Shown here: positions 35,241 to 44,566 of the stretch, piece after piece | Layout of the letters: every line of letters begins with the position of its first letter | How positions within the stretch are numbered: position 1 is the first letter of the stretch | Source of the DNA: JBBDJB01 sp040880125 | GTDB taxonomy: Bacteria; Planctomycetota; Planctomycetia; Pirellulales; JBBDJB01 | Assembly: GCA_040880125.1 (NCBI GenBank) | Contig: JBBDJB010000004.1 | Location: 1-54,642 of the forward strand | Direction of reading: 5' to 3' | Length of the DNA stretch: 54,642 bases | Made by a program: the position numbers and the translations under genes | The notes under the pieces: model-generated | Databases searched by the model: none | Told to the model about the DNA's origin: nothing | The model's input: the letters and a program-made list of their open reading frames with translations, nothing else

Positions 35241-37016
35241 TTGCTACGTACGCACACTTGCGGAGAACTGCGAGAGGAACACGTCGGGCACGAAGTTACG
35301 CTGTGCGGCTGGGTCGACCGCCTGCGCGACCACAAGGGAGTTTTGTTCGTCGACTTGCGCGACCGTTACGGCAAGACGCAGGTAGTCTTTGCGCCGGAAG
35401 AGGAATCGGCCCTGCAGGAGGCGGCCCGCTCGCTCCGCGGCGAGTTCGTCATCCGCGTCACGGGCAAAGTGGCGCCGCGGCCGGAGGCGACTGCGAATCC
35501 CAAGCTGGCCACCGGGCAGATCGAAGTTCGCGCTACGCAATTGACGCTGCTCAACAAGAGCAAGACGCCACCGGTTTCGCCCAGTGGTGGCGAGATGCCG
35601 GGCGAGGATCTGCGGCTAAAGTACCGCTATCTCGATTTGCGCCGTCCCGAGATGCAACAGATTCTGGTGCTGCGCAGCCAGATCATCAAAGCGATGCGCG
35701 ACTACTTCGAGCAGCACGGCTTCATCGACGTGGAGACGCCGGTACTCGGCCGCAGCACGCCTGAGGGTGCTCGAGACTATCTCGTTCCCAGCCGCGTGCA
35801 CCACGGCTCGTTTTATGCGCTGCCGCAATCGCCGCAGCTCTACAAGCAGATTTTGATGGTCGCCGGCTACGATCGCTACGTGCAGGTGGCGAGGTGCTTT
35901 CGCGACGAAGACCTGCGTGCCGAACGGCAGCCCGAGTTCACGCAATTGGACATGGAGATGTCGTTCGTCGAGATGGACGACGTAATGGGTATGATCGACG
36001 GCTTGGTCGCTCGGCTGGCCAAGGATCTGTTGGGTCTGGACGTGCAGCTTCCGCTGCCCCGGATGACGTACGACGAAGCCATGGAGCGGTTCGGACACGA
36101 CGCTCCGGACTTGCGGTTCGGCATGGAGTTGATCGACTGTACGGATCTGGCGCGAGAGTCGGAGTTCCGCGTGTTCCGCGCGGCGGCCGAATCCGGAGGG
36201 CGCGTGCGGGCGATCTGCGCACCGGCGGCGGCTTCGCGCTATTCCCGCAAGGGTATCGACGAGTTGACCGCCTTTGTGCAGAACGACTTTGGCGCCAAGG
36301 GGCTGGCATGGTTCAAAGTCGAGGACGACGGTCAGCTCGCCTCGCCGATCGCCAAGCAATTCAGCCCCGCTTTGCTCGCCAAGTTCGCCGAGCGCACCGG
36401 CGCAAAGCCGGGCGATCTGCTGCTGCTGGTGGCCGACACGTTCGAGGTCACCTGCAAAGCGCTCTACGGCCTGCGGCGCAAACTGGCCGCCGAGTTGAAG
36501 CTGTACGATCCCCGGTCGATGCACTTCTCCTGGGTGGTCGAGTTTCCAATGTTCTTCCGCGACGAGGCCGGAGGCTGGGAGGCGAATCACCACCCCTTCA
36601 CCGCACCGCGTCCGCAGGACGTCGGGCTGCTCGAGACCGATCCTGGCAAGTGCCGCGCGCTGGCGTACGATCTGGTGATCAACGGCTCGGAGGCCGGCGG
36701 GGGCACTATCCGAATCCACGACCGCGACACGCAGCAACAGGTGTTCGATATCTTGGGCATCGACGAGCAGAAGGCCCGCGAGCGGTTCGGCTTTTTGCTG
36801 GACGGCCTGCAATACGGCGCGCCGCCGCACGGCGGCATCGCCCTGGGGATCGACCGCGTGGTGATGCTCTTTGGCGGGCTGGACAACATCCGCGATTGCA
36901 TGGCCTTCCCAAAGACGCAGCGGGCGGCCGACTTGATGACCGAAGCCCCCAGCCCAGTCGATCCGCGACAGCTTACCGAGCTAGGCCTGCGGATTGTCCG
37001 CACCGAGACTCCGTAG
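35241..37016 (+). CDS. aspS: Aspartyl-tRNA synthetase
   Basis: The 591-residue protein is the long bacterial form. The N-terminal OB-fold anticodon-binding domain begins LRTHTCGELREEHVGHEVTLCGWVDRLRDH. Class II motif 2 is FRDEDLRAERQPEFTQLDMEMSF, a GAD insertion spans about residues 290-420, and motif 3 is GIALGIDRVVMLFGG. FPKTQRAADLMTEAP ends the catalytic core. It charges tRNA-Asp; whether it also charges tRNA-Asn cannot be told from this. TTG 35241 is the likely start because the conserved N-terminus begins right there and no ATG is near. Confidence 0.95.
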   Translation: MLRTHTCGELREEHVGHEVTLCGWVDRLRDHKGVLFVDLRDRYGKTQVVFAPEEESALQEAARSLRGEFVIRVTGKVAPRPEATANPKLATGQIEVRATQLTLLNKSKTPPVSPSGGEMPGEDLRLKYRYLDLRRPEMQQILVLRSQIIKAMRDYFEQHGFIDVETPVLGRSTPEGARDYLVPSRVHHGSFYALPQSPQLYKQILMVAGYDRYVQVARCFRDEDLRAERQPEFTQLDMEMSFVEMDDVMGMIDGLVARLAKDLLGLDVQLPLPRMTYDEAMERFGHDAPDLRFGMELIDCTDLARESEFRVFRAAAESGGRVRAICAPAAASRYSRKGIDELTAFVQNDFGAKGLAWFKVEDDGQLASPIAKQFSPALLAKFAERTGAKPGDLLLLVADTFEVTCKALYGLRRKLAAELKLYDPRSMHFSWVVEFPMFFRDEAGGWEANHHPFTAPRPQDVGLLETDPGKCRALAYDLVINGSEAGGGTIRIHDRDTQQQVFDILGIDEQKARERFGFLLDGLQYGAPPHGGIALGIDRVVMLFGGLDNIRDCMAFPKTQRAADLMTEAPSPVDPRQLTELGLRIVRTETP

Positions 37017-37127
37017 CAGTAGTGGAAGTCACTACTTCCGTGAAGGTGATTCGGCGAATTCCAGCAGATTCCGCTACAGTGCAAGTCACAGTCGCGGAAG
37101 TCTCACAGGCGCCGAGGACGCATCGCC

Positions 37128-38162
37128 ATGCCGGCCGAACCATCCATCGATTCGCCTGGCGAATTCCCGCTGGCAACTGTCGCCTGCTTCGACCCCACCA
37201 CGTCGGGCTTGCCCCGGCGGCATCTGGACGACGCGGCCAACCGCGAGTTCCTCTCCCGGCTGGCGGCCGCCGGAGCGCAGTCGCTGCTGATCGCGGCATC
37301 GACTGGGCACGGCCACCTGCGCACGGTGGACGAACTCGAGGCCTGGTTCCGCTCGTCGGCCAAGGCTGACATCGGCGGCGCCGTTTTAATGGCCCTGCTC
37401 CGCCCGGAGGATCGCCCCGAGGATAATGCGCGTCTGCTGCGCACCTTGGCCGAGCTGCACTATGCGGCGGTTTTCATCCGGCCGGGTACCAATTTGAAAC
37501 CGACGGCCGACGACGAAGCTGTTGCCGACAATATGCGGCCTCTCGTGGAAATGGCAGACGAGGCTGGCCTCCCGGTGGGGCTGTATTCGATCCCCGACGT
37601 CAGCGGCGTGCCACTCACGGCGGACGCGGCGGCCAGGTTGGTCCAAGGGCCGGCCGGTGAGCGGATCGTGGCCGTCAAGGTGACCGAGCCGGATTTTGAA
37701 ACCAGTACTTTGCGTTTCCTCGAGCACGCGGCACTCTCGCATCTGAAGATCGTCCAAGGTTGGGATCTCCACCTGGCCCGGGCACTGCGGGAGAGCCCGC
37801 GCTGCGGGGTGACGTCCGGGCCGATGTCCTTCGCCGTTTACCAATATCTGCACATCCTGCAGTGTGCGCGGCGAGGCGATTGGGACGAAGTGGCATACGC
37901 CCAGAAGGCGGTGGGGGCGCTGTTCGCATCGATGCAGGACGATCCGCGCCGCTTCGCCGATTTGCAGCGAGCGAAGTACATTATGGGACTCGGCCATCCC
38001 TTGACCGGTGAGGTTTCAACGCCGCAGTCGGAGCGAGTGCTGGAGACGCTCGAAGCGCTTGCGCGGCCGGCAGACCTCCGGCGGCTGGCGCGCAGCCTGG
38101 ATTTGATGTCCAACGGTCCCTACCACCAGCGGCTCGCGGGGCTTTACGCAGATGAACAGTGA
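37128..38162 (+). CDS. DapA-like (dihydrodipicolinate synthase/NAL superfamily) protein
   Basis: The 344-residue protein is a divergent TIM-barrel aldolase. It shows LIAASTGHGHLRTVDELEAWF in the place of the GTTGE loop, GLYSIPDVSG for the YNxP tyrosine motif, and VAVKVTEPD with the probable Schiff-base Lys. These imply a pyruvate-type or other Lys-dependent aldolase, but the GTTGE triad is not conserved, so lysine biosynthesis is doubtful and no substrate can be assigned. GAGGA upstream of ATG 37128 supports the start. It follows aspS by 111 bp and overlaps the next gene by 11 bp, implying translational coupling. Confidence 0.7.
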   Translation: MPAEPSIDSPGEFPLATVACFDPTTSGLPRRHLDDAANREFLSRLAAAGAQSLLIAASTGHGHLRTVDELEAWFRSSAKADIGGAVLMALLRPEDRPEDNARLLRTLAELHYAAVFIRPGTNLKPTADDEAVADNMRPLVEMADEAGLPVGLYSIPDVSGVPLTADAAARLVQGPAGERIVAVKVTEPDFETSTLRFLEHAALSHLKIVQGWDLHLARALRESPRCGVTSGPMSFAVYQYLHILQCARRGDWDEVAYAQKAVGALFASMQDDPRRFADLQRAKYIMGLGHPLTGEVSTPQSERVLETLEALARPADLRRLARSLDLMSNGPYHQRLAGLYADEQ

Positions 38163-38547
38163 AACCGGGACCGACGCTCCTAATGACCTTACTACGAGCG
38201 TTCATGAGCTGCGAGCACTGGTACGGCGTTTCGTCGAGGTGCGCGATTGGTCGCAGTTTCACGCGCCAAAGAACATCTCCATGGCACTGGCGATCGAGGC
38301 GGCCGAACTAATGGAGCACTTCCAGTGGATCGAAGTGGAGGCTTCACGGCGCACGGCTGATGACCAGGCCAAGCGCACGGCGGTTGGCGAAGAGCTGGCC
38401 GATGTGGTTTGCTATGCCCTGGCGCTGGCCAACGAGATGGACATCGACGTCTCCGCGGCGATGCACGCGAAGATGAAGAAGAACGAGCGTAAGTACCCAG
38501 CGGCCGAGTACCGCGGCCGCTACGGACCGGAGGACCGGCCTTCATAG
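38152..38547 (+). CDS. MazG-like nucleotide pyrophosphohydrolase (dCTPase type)
   Basis: The 131-residue protein is all-helical. NISMALAIEAAELMEHFQW and AVGEELADVVCYALALANEMDID hold the EAAE and EExxD metal-binding acidic residues of the MazG superfamily, and FVEVRDWSQFHAPKN is typical of the RS21-C6/dCTPP1-like group. It probably hydrolyses a non-standard or surplus dNTP to the monophosphate and pyrophosphate. The ATG lies within the end of the DapA-like gene (11-bp overlap), so the two are co-translated. The 881-aa gene ends 15 bp downstream in the opposite direction. Confidence 0.85.
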   Translation: MNSETGTDAPNDLTTSVHELRALVRRFVEVRDWSQFHAPKNISMALAIEAAELMEHFQWIEVEASRRTADDQAKRTAVGEELADVVCYALALANEMDIDVSAAMHAKMKKNERKYPAAEYRGRYGPEDRPS

Positions 38548-38562
38548 CGGCGTGGATTGGGG

Positions 38563-41208
38563 CTATTGACTGTCGTCTGTGGGACTGCTCCGCTCCGCCG
38601 TCCGGTCGGGGCCGGTGCCGACCGGTCCGATCGCCATGCCGACCCAGCCGTCCTGGATGTCGAACTGAGTAATCTTCAGGTCCGCCAGCCGGGCGTCTTT
38701 TGCAACCGAGTCGCCCACTAGCTCGAAGGGGCGGGAGCGCGGAAAGATCCGCGAGAAGACGCTGCGCAGCACGATCTGCGACCGGGTCGCGATGCGTTCT
38801 TCCGCATCGAGCTGCACGACGCCGTCCAGGGCCAAATCCGCCCGTATGCCATTCAACACGGGGCGGTACTTTGCGCGGGCCACAAAGTTTTGGAAGCGGT
38901 TGCGGCCCATGGTCAGCTCCGCTACGGCCAGCTCGATCTGAATCAGCCCATCGTCGCAGCCGATCCGCAGCGCCTGCTCATCGGCGAAGCGAATCGTCGC
39001 CCTATCGTCCAGGTCTTCCGGAGTCGCGAGGTCCGGTCGGCCGATCCGCTCGCCGATCTTGCGATACAACTCCGGGAACGTGAAGTGGCCGCCTTCGAGC
39101 TGCAATCGGCACAACGCGTTGTTCAGCGATGTCTCGTGGAGTTGCAGGCTCAGGAGGCTGTCCGACGGGGCCAGCGGCCGCGCAGTATGGCCGCCCAATT
39201 GGGAGTCGCTCGCCAGGCGAACGCGGCTGATGATACGCTGATCGGTGGAATACATCGAGACGGGCGTGGCCGCCAAGGAAAGCCTTTGCAGCGGCGAGAG
39301 AATCCGCTGCTCAAAACGCTGCTCGGCCTGGCGGATCCGGGCATCGGCCTCCTCATCCAGCCGACGGGAGACCTGATCGGAGACGCGGCGCTGCACTTCC
39401 CAATGCGCTTGGCCCTGGGCTTCGTCATGTTTCGATATCGCAATGCCGCGCACCATTATCCCCAACAGCGGGATGCCGTCGTATTCAGTCTGTAAGGCGA
39501 GCAACTGTTGATCGGTGTTCGACTCGGCGACGGCCGGCCAGACGTGGATCCCGGCCGGACCGATCTGGATGAGCTTCCGTGCGAGATACGTCGTACTTCC
39601 GGACGTGTTGAACGACGCCGGTCCGCTGTAGGAGGTGGTTTGCGAGGCGACATTTCCCCTCGCTTCCAGACCGAGCCGCGCCCGCTCGTTGTCCGGCAGC
39701 GTGCGAACCAAAAGCCGCGTCGTTACGAGGCTTTGCCCGAAGACGTCGGCACCGACGATCACGTCGTTGACCTCCTGCTCGGTTGGCCGCACTTCCGGCA
39801 GCAGCCGATTGATCAAGGCCGAAGAAACGGCGACACGGAAGTTGGCATTGCGATAGTGCCGGTCAACCACGTCCGCCAACTCGGCCGCGGCCGCGGTGGG
39901 CGTGTATCGCAGGGACCAATAGTCCGCGCCGATTCGTTCGGCCACGCTCACCGAAGCGTCGGACTCGTACCGCTCCACGTCTTTCAGCAGCCGGGCCGTA
40001 TCCACCGGCTGCCACGCCCAATGCTTCAGCATCTCTGGCAACTCCGCCAGCGCTCCCTGGGTTGCGAACTCTCGTTGTTCCGCAGAAAGCCGGTGCTCGG
40101 CCAGTCGGGACAGCACTCGCCGCGACAGCCGCCGCTGCTCGTCGGCGGAGAGCCCATCCGGATCGCTGGTTAGCTCGCGCAGCGCATCGAGCTCGAGGTA
40201 TTCTCGCCACGCTTGGCCGGACGTGGTGCCTTCGGTTTGGCGAGTGATGTCGGCCAAGATTTCGCGCAGTTGCCGCAATACGGCATCGCCACGCGAGGCG
40301 TCCGGAAGCTGGCTCTGCCGATACGCCTGCATCGTTTGCCACAGATCGACACGGCGTGCGAGCGCGTGTTGTGCCCGGCGACATTGTTCCCGCAGTTTAG
40401 CGTCTTGTGTTGCTGCAATCAGCTCTTCGGCCGACCGTGCGGCCTGCCTCAGCTCGGCGAGCAACTCCGCAATACGGGCGTCCGGCCCGGTCGGCTTTCG
40501 GCAGAGCTCGTCAACCAGCGTCGAAACCTGTCGGGCCCACTCGCGCGCCCCGGGCACGGCCGCCAACTCCGTCAGCTTCTCTTGGAGCATCACCGGCAAA
40601 GGCCAATCGGGCGCCGGCGGCTGACCGCTCGGCTCCGCACGCTCGGAGGGGTTGTCGGTCGGAAGAAGAATCGGTGCCGGCGACGTATGCCGCGGCGGCA
40701 ACTGTGCCAGACGGTCGCCGGAGTCGCTGACGCGGACGATCGTCTCCCGGCGCACGGCGCGCGGCGGGCTTGGCTCTCTCGGCGCCCCGACCGACGCCGG
40801 AATCGGTTCCCCCGCCGTAGCGGAGACGGATGTGGCACCCGGTTTTGGCCCCTCCGCGTGCCATGCGCTGGTGATACCGGGGGGCGAAACAGCCGGTGCA
40901 GCGGCGACCGCTGCGCGCACCGGCGCAGCAAGGGAGAGCACCTGCCGCGAGGGAACCTCCGTCGGCGTTGGCCCTGGCTCGACCGCTTCAACGGCCGTCT
41001 TCTCCAGGCGGAACGTCGCCGCTAAGTCGCTGGAAACGTCCCAGTCGACCGGAGCGGGTGTCCACGTCGCGCGTAGTGGCCAATCATCGAGCGGCTGCGG
41101 CGGATCATCCGCGGCGTACCAGCTCGACGGCGCGGCCAGACTAAGCACGAATAGGCACGCCACAATGGTGAGGTAGGGCCAAAAGGGGCTGGGTCTGCGC
41201 ACGGTCAT
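38563..41208 (-). CDS. Large secreted or periplasmic protein of unknown function
   Basis: The 881-residue protein has one N-terminal hydrophobic signal or anchor (WPYLTIVACLFVLSLAAPSSWYA). Residues ~35-200 are Pro/Ala-rich and probably disordered. Residues ~210-430 are helical and charged. The C-terminal ~450 residues look like a folded domain with alternating strands, e.g. FRVAVSSALINRLLP, QSLVTTRLLVRTLPDNERARLGLEARGNVASQT, and GIRADLALDGVVQLDAEERIATRSQIVLRSVFSRIFP. I recognise no named family; it looks like a planctomycete-specific envelope protein. It is convergent with the MazG-like gene and transcribed in the same direction as the minus-strand run up to 44.4 kb. Confidence 0.65.
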   Translation of the reverse strand: MTVRRPSPFWPYLTIVACLFVLSLAAPSSWYAADDPPQPLDDWPLRATWTPAPVDWDVSSDLAATFRLEKTAVEAVEPGPTPTEVPSRQVLSLAAPVRAAVAAAPAVSPPGITSAWHAEGPKPGATSVSATAGEPIPASVGAPREPSPPRAVRRETIVRVSDSGDRLAQLPPRHTSPAPILLPTDNPSERAEPSGQPPAPDWPLPVMLQEKLTELAAVPGAREWARQVSTLVDELCRKPTGPDARIAELLAELRQAARSAEELIAATQDAKLREQCRRAQHALARRVDLWQTMQAYRQSQLPDASRGDAVLRQLREILADITRQTEGTTSGQAWREYLELDALRELTSDPDGLSADEQRRLSRRVLSRLAEHRLSAEQREFATQGALAELPEMLKHWAWQPVDTARLLKDVERYESDASVSVAERIGADYWSLRYTPTAAAAELADVVDRHYRNANFRVAVSSALINRLLPEVRPTEQEVNDVIVGADVFGQSLVTTRLLVRTLPDNERARLGLEARGNVASQTTSYSGPASFNTSGSTTYLARKLIQIGPAGIHVWPAVAESNTDQQLLALQTEYDGIPLLGIMVRGIAISKHDEAQGQAHWEVQRRVSDQVSRRLDEEADARIRQAEQRFEQRILSPLQRLSLAATPVSMYSTDQRIISRVRLASDSQLGGHTARPLAPSDSLLSLQLHETSLNNALCRLQLEGGHFTFPELYRKIGERIGRPDLATPEDLDDRATIRFADEQALRIGCDDGLIQIELAVAELTMGRNRFQNFVARAKYRPVLNGIRADLALDGVVQLDAEERIATRSQIVLRSVFSRIFPRSRPFELVGDSVAKDARLADLKITQFDIQDGWVGMAIGPVGTGPDRTAERSSPTDDSQ

Positions 41209-41403
41209 CCAGGGAAACTCCTACCCGCTGATGTACATCGTCGAACAAGCGCCATCCTCCGTATGATCGGCCGATTCGCGGCCGCCGGTCGCATTGGAAT
41301 GGGGCGCTTCGTCGTGGTGAAGCCGGGCGGAGTTTGCCGGTATATCCCGTCGGGCGCGAATCTGCCGATTGTGCCGGCTATCGAAGACAATCGGCCGGCG
41401 AGC

Positions 41404-41766
41404 TTACTCGACCAGGATCGTATCGTCGTGCTCGTATGGCGGGGCGCAGCAACAGAGGAAACGCAGCTCTTCGCTGCCGTCGTTGATGATCTGGTGCACC
41501 GCACCGGGCGGAATCGCCACGGCGTCGCCGGGCCCCACACGGCGCTCCTGCTGCCCGATCCGCATCTGGCCGCTGCCCGACAGTAAGTAATAGATTTCCT
41601 CGGTCTGGCGGTGATAGTGCTCCGTGGTGCTGGCGCCGACCGGAAGCCGGGCTTCAGCGAGGCTTTGCTTGACGATGCACGAGTTGCGATGGGCCAACAG
41701 CTCTCGGATTTCCGAGCCGTCCTTCGTGGTAAAGGCGTCCACATGGTCGATGTTGCGGATGTCCAT
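41404..41766 (-). CDS. Cupin-domain protein
   Basis: The 120-residue protein is a single small cupin. Motif 1 is STTEHYHRQTEEIYYLLSGSGQMRIG, with the metal-binding His pair and Glu. Motif 2 is GDAVAIPPGAVHQIINDG, with the third His. These supply a 3-His/1-Glu site, so metal binding is likely. Such one-domain cupins are sugar isomerases, dioxygenases or sensors; nothing here decides. ATG 41766 begins MDIRNIDHVDAF, the natural domain start; the frame to 41910 runs into a repeat. Downstream on the same strand lies the 881-aa gene after ~195 bp. Confidence 0.82.
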   Translation of the reverse strand: MDIRNIDHVDAFTTKDGSEIRELLAHRNSCIVKQSLAEARLPVGASTTEHYHRQTEEIYYLLSGSGQMRIGQQERRVGPGDAVAIPPGAVHQIINDGSEELRFLCCCAPPYEHDDTILVE

Positions 41767-41836
41767 TGTCGTTCCCAGTGTGGGTTGTTGCGAGGTGGCT
41801 GAATCCCATTCCCAGCCACGGTGAAAATAGATGGTG

Positions 41837-41858
41837 GCACAGACGATTCTGTCTGTGC
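41837..41858. repeat. Short palindromic repeat, family A copy 4
   Basis: GCACAGAC (41837-41844) and GTCTGTGC (41851-41858) form an 8-bp stem over a six-base loop, preceded by GGTG as in other copies. It lies between the 160-aa membrane protein gene and the cupin gene. Confidence 0.6.
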
Positions 41859-41863
41859 GAAGC

Positions 41864-42346
41864 TCAGGCGTCGTGGATTCTGCGCGGCGGAATGTAGTTT
41901 CTCCATCCACGGCCCAGGCAGAACATCCAGCCGGCCATTGGCGGGATCATCGCCACGATTCCCAGCATGGCATGAAAAGTCATCCACACCACGTAGAACC
42001 AGTTCGTCAGGAATAACTCCGACTCATTCGCAACCAAGAGCCAAATGGCAAGCATCTCTGCGAGCAACAGTATCGGGGGACCAAGAAAACACCACCATAG
42101 CCAGCGGGTGTGCTGCCAGCGGAAGACGGCCAGTGCGAAGCCGACGCCGATCGCCGGAATGCTGCACAGAAAGAAGATCGGGAAGGCCAAGATGCTGTTG
42201 GCGAACAGCAGCGATAGCGCGAACAGCCCACCCGCTAGAAAGAGCAGTTTGGCGATGCGTGCGACGAGGTCGAACCAGCGTGTCGTGATGAAGCGGGTCA
42301 ACGGACTCGCGACCGCGGCAGAGTTTTCGTGGAACAAGTCGGCCAT
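41864..42346 (-). CDS. Small polytopic membrane protein, unknown
   Basis: The 160-residue protein has about four membrane helices: AKLLFLAGGLFALSLLFANSI, AFPIFFLCSIPAIGVGFALAVF, LWWCFLGPPILLLAEMLAIWLLV and FYVVWMTFHAMLGIVAMIPPMAGWMF. The N-terminus and the C-terminal tail (GRGWRNYIPPRRIHDA) are short and polar. I recognise no family. The gene is monocistronic or the first of a loose minus-strand group, with a family A repeat just after its stop. Confidence 0.6.
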   Translation of the reverse strand: MADLFHENSAAVASPLTRFITTRWFDLVARIAKLLFLAGGLFALSLLFANSILAFPIFFLCSIPAIGVGFALAVFRWQHTRWLWWCFLGPPILLLAEMLAIWLLVANESELFLTNWFYVVWMTFHAMLGIVAMIPPMAGWMFCLGRGWRNYIPPRRIHDA

Positions 42347-42443
42347 CGTTTGACTTTCCGCAGTTCCCTAGAAGCGCATAATCGAATGCTCGATGGAAGA
42401 GTACAGGACAATCGCGCCCTTGAAGATTGAGCGCAGGGCGACT

Positions 42444-43598
42444 TCACTCCTCCGTATCCAGCTCCAGCTCGCCCGCCTGCTGCATTCCGCGCGCTTGTGC
42501 GGCCAATTGCCGCCGTACTTTCTCCAGTTCCGGCGGCAGGTCGGCTCTCGCCAGCGGGGCCAGCACCTCCAGTGCTCGACCAGGCCGGCTCTCTCGCTGG
42601 ATCAACAGCGCGGCCAGATTCAATCGCACGCGGTTAGCCCGGTCGGGATAGCGGTGGATGTATTCAAACATGAAGGGCCGCACCTCTTGCCACTTCTTTT
42701 CCGCCAGCAGCGCGCGGATGATCTGCATCAGATCGTCGTGCGGCAGGCGAAAGTCGGCACTGGTGCTGGCCGCATAGCGGCAGCCTGCGATAGCCGCGGC
42801 GATCTCATTTCGCGCGAGCCGCTCCCGAATTCCCTCCAGCAGCGCTTCTCCGTCGGTCGTCGCTTGCGTGGCTTCCGCGGCCTGTTCGGCTTCTTGCCAC
42901 CGCTCTTCCAAACGTTGCCATCCGCCGTGTTCGCCGCGCCACAGCGAGAACAGATCCCATCCCTCGCAGTCGACCTGCCGGGTCTTCAGCAGCACGACCC
43001 CCAGCACGAAGCCCAAGGCCGTACCAGTCAGGTGCAGCAGGGCCGATCCGACGGTAAACCCATCAATGGCGGCCAGTGTGAAGTCCAGGCAGATATAGAT
43101 CACGGCGAATATAACAATGCTTACGTCCACCAGCATGGGATGGAAGGTGAGAAGTAGCAAACAGCTCATCTCGTTCTTTGGCGCCCACACCAGCGCCATC
43201 GCCATGAGGCCGCTGATGACGGCCGAAGCTCCCACCGAGCCGGGCACGTCGCCGTCGTAATTGACCATCGATGCTTGCTCACCGGCACACTGCAGCACGG
43301 CGATGCCCAGGTAGCAGGCGAGAAACCGCCACCAGCCGAGTTTGCCTTCGACCACCAGCCCGAACGACCAGAGGAAGAACATATTCGCGACCAGGTGCAG
43401 CAAGCCGTCGTGGAGGAAGTTCGACGTAAGCCACTGATGCGGATGCAGTCCCTGGCCGTAGGCGAGAATGTAGTATTCCGCGCCGACGTAATCGGTGGCC
43501 GCGAATTGCACGAAGACGATCAAGTTAACGGCGATCAAGACGACCGTGATGATCGGCCAGTGATAGATGGGAGCGTCGGTGCTGTAGGGGAGCAACAT
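42444..43598 (-). CDS. Rhomboid-family intramembrane serine protease
   Basis: The 384-residue protein has a six-helix rhomboid core in residues ~15-205 and a soluble C-terminal part. Key residues: H68 and N72 (LLHLVANMFFLWSFG, helix 2), S125 (GSVGASAVISG, helix 4) and H189 (LLHLTGTALGFVLG, helix 6). The usual GxSG nucleophile motif reads GASA here, so Gly after Ser is Ala. The C-terminal ~165 residues are helical and TPR-like (WQEVRPFMFEYIHRYPDRANRVRLNLAALLI), probably cytosolic and involved in binding partners. It would cleave membrane-spanning substrates; none is identified. The minus-strand GYF/DUF4282 gene lies upstream by 91 bp. Confidence 0.82.
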   Translation of the reverse strand: MLLPYSTDAPIYHWPIITVVLIAVNLIVFVQFAATDYVGAEYYILAYGQGLHPHQWLTSNFLHDGLLHLVANMFFLWSFGLVVEGKLGWWRFLACYLGIAVLQCAGEQASMVNYDGDVPGSVGASAVISGLMAMALVWAPKNEMSCLLLLTFHPMLVDVSIVIFAVIYICLDFTLAAIDGFTVGSALLHLTGTALGFVLGVVLLKTRQVDCEGWDLFSLWRGEHGGWQRLEERWQEAEQAAEATQATTDGEALLEGIRERLARNEIAAAIAGCRYAASTSADFRLPHDDLMQIIRALLAEKKWQEVRPFMFEYIHRYPDRANRVRLNLAALLIQRESRPGRALEVLAPLARADLPPELEKVRRQLAAQARGMQQAGELELDTEE

Positions 43599-43689
43599 GT
43601 TGCCAGTTCCATCGGCGGGCGTGTGGGGAAAATCGCCGGCTCTCTGTAATACGGCGAGGCGGATCGCGCCTACGCCGCAAGAGCACCGT

Positions 43690-44361
43690 TCATTGCGTTC
43701 TCGTGGCCGGTGCGTCGGATTCGGCCACTCGATTCAACTGCTTCTCCATCCGCGACAAAGTAGTCGCGATATTGAATACGACGATGATCATTTCGAGAAC
43801 GACGCGCACCCACATCATCGTGGCCGCAATACCGATAGTGTAAGTGGCAAGTGAGAATGCAATGGCGACTAATGATATATTGAGCAGGCCCAGACCTCCC
43901 CCCAAAGGATTGCCACCAGCCACGATCGCGACGATGAAGTACGCGATCCACAGCAACGTCAAGGCAAACGAAACCAGGAACACGATCCACGTGATGCGGA
44001 CGATCCAGGGGGTGAGGTATTTTTCGAACCGCCAGTCGAAAATATGCAAGACACTTGTAGCCGGCTGAAACCGGTCCTGAACCGCCCGGCGATAGGACGG
44101 CCATTGTTCAGAGTCGTTTGAGGGCGCGAAGGGGCTTTGCGGCGCGACATCCTCGGGAAAGGGCGGTGGCGTGGGAGGCGGAGGGGCCGCCGGCGGGAAT
44201 AGGTCTTTCACTTGCGAAGCCCGCACCCAATCGGACCGGTTGGCTCCTCGAACCAGGTCTTGCGGTTTCAACCGTCCGCTGCCCGCTAGTTCACGCAATT
44301 CGTCCGCCGAGACGGGGCCGTATGGATTCCCTCCGGACGTGTAATAGAAATCGTTTGCCAT
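43690..44361 (-). CDS. GYF_2/DUF4282 membrane protein
   Basis: The 223-residue protein starts with a GYF_2 domain (FYYTSGGNPYGPVSADELRELAGSGRLKPQDLVRG), a fold that binds Pro-rich peptides. A Pro-rich linker (PPAAPPPPTPPPFPED) follows, then a DUF4282-like membrane part with IFDWRFEKYLTPWIVRITWIVFLVSFALTLLWI and two to three helices to the end. GYF_2 plus DUF4282 is common in Planctomycetes; function unknown, perhaps an adaptor at the inner membrane. ATG 44361 is chosen because GYF_2 begins right there; the frame to 44445 adds unrelated residues. Confidence 0.8.
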   Translation of the reverse strand: MANDFYYTSGGNPYGPVSADELRELAGSGRLKPQDLVRGANRSDWVRASQVKDLFPPAAPPPPTPPPFPEDVAPQSPFAPSNDSEQWPSYRRAVQDRFQPATSVLHIFDWRFEKYLTPWIVRITWIVFLVSFALTLLWIAYFIVAIVAGGNPLGGGLGLLNISLVAIAFSLATYTIGIAATMMWVRVVLEMIIVVFNIATTLSRMEKQLNRVAESDAPATRTQ

Positions 44362-44566
44362 GCGTTCGATGCGTTCACCTGCGGAACTGATCCACTGCCC
44401 GTTGGCCGCTTCTGCTATACTAACAGCTTGAAATGAGGCTTTCACGCGCCGAATTAGTGCAGTTCAGGACGTTGTGTTCGTGCGCCGCTGATGGACGCGT
44501 TACGAGAGTCGCACAGTTCAGGGGCCGCCTTCGGAACGCACAGAGTTGCGACGTGGATCACGGAAG

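Noticed and set aside
35616..36830. 404-codon minus-strand frame opposite aspS
   Set aside because: Shadow of aspS; contains no domain and no ribosome binding site.
35894..37369. 491-codon plus-strand frame overlapping aspS and the DapA-like gene
   Set aside because: Out-of-phase reading of two confident genes, Arg-rich and without domains.
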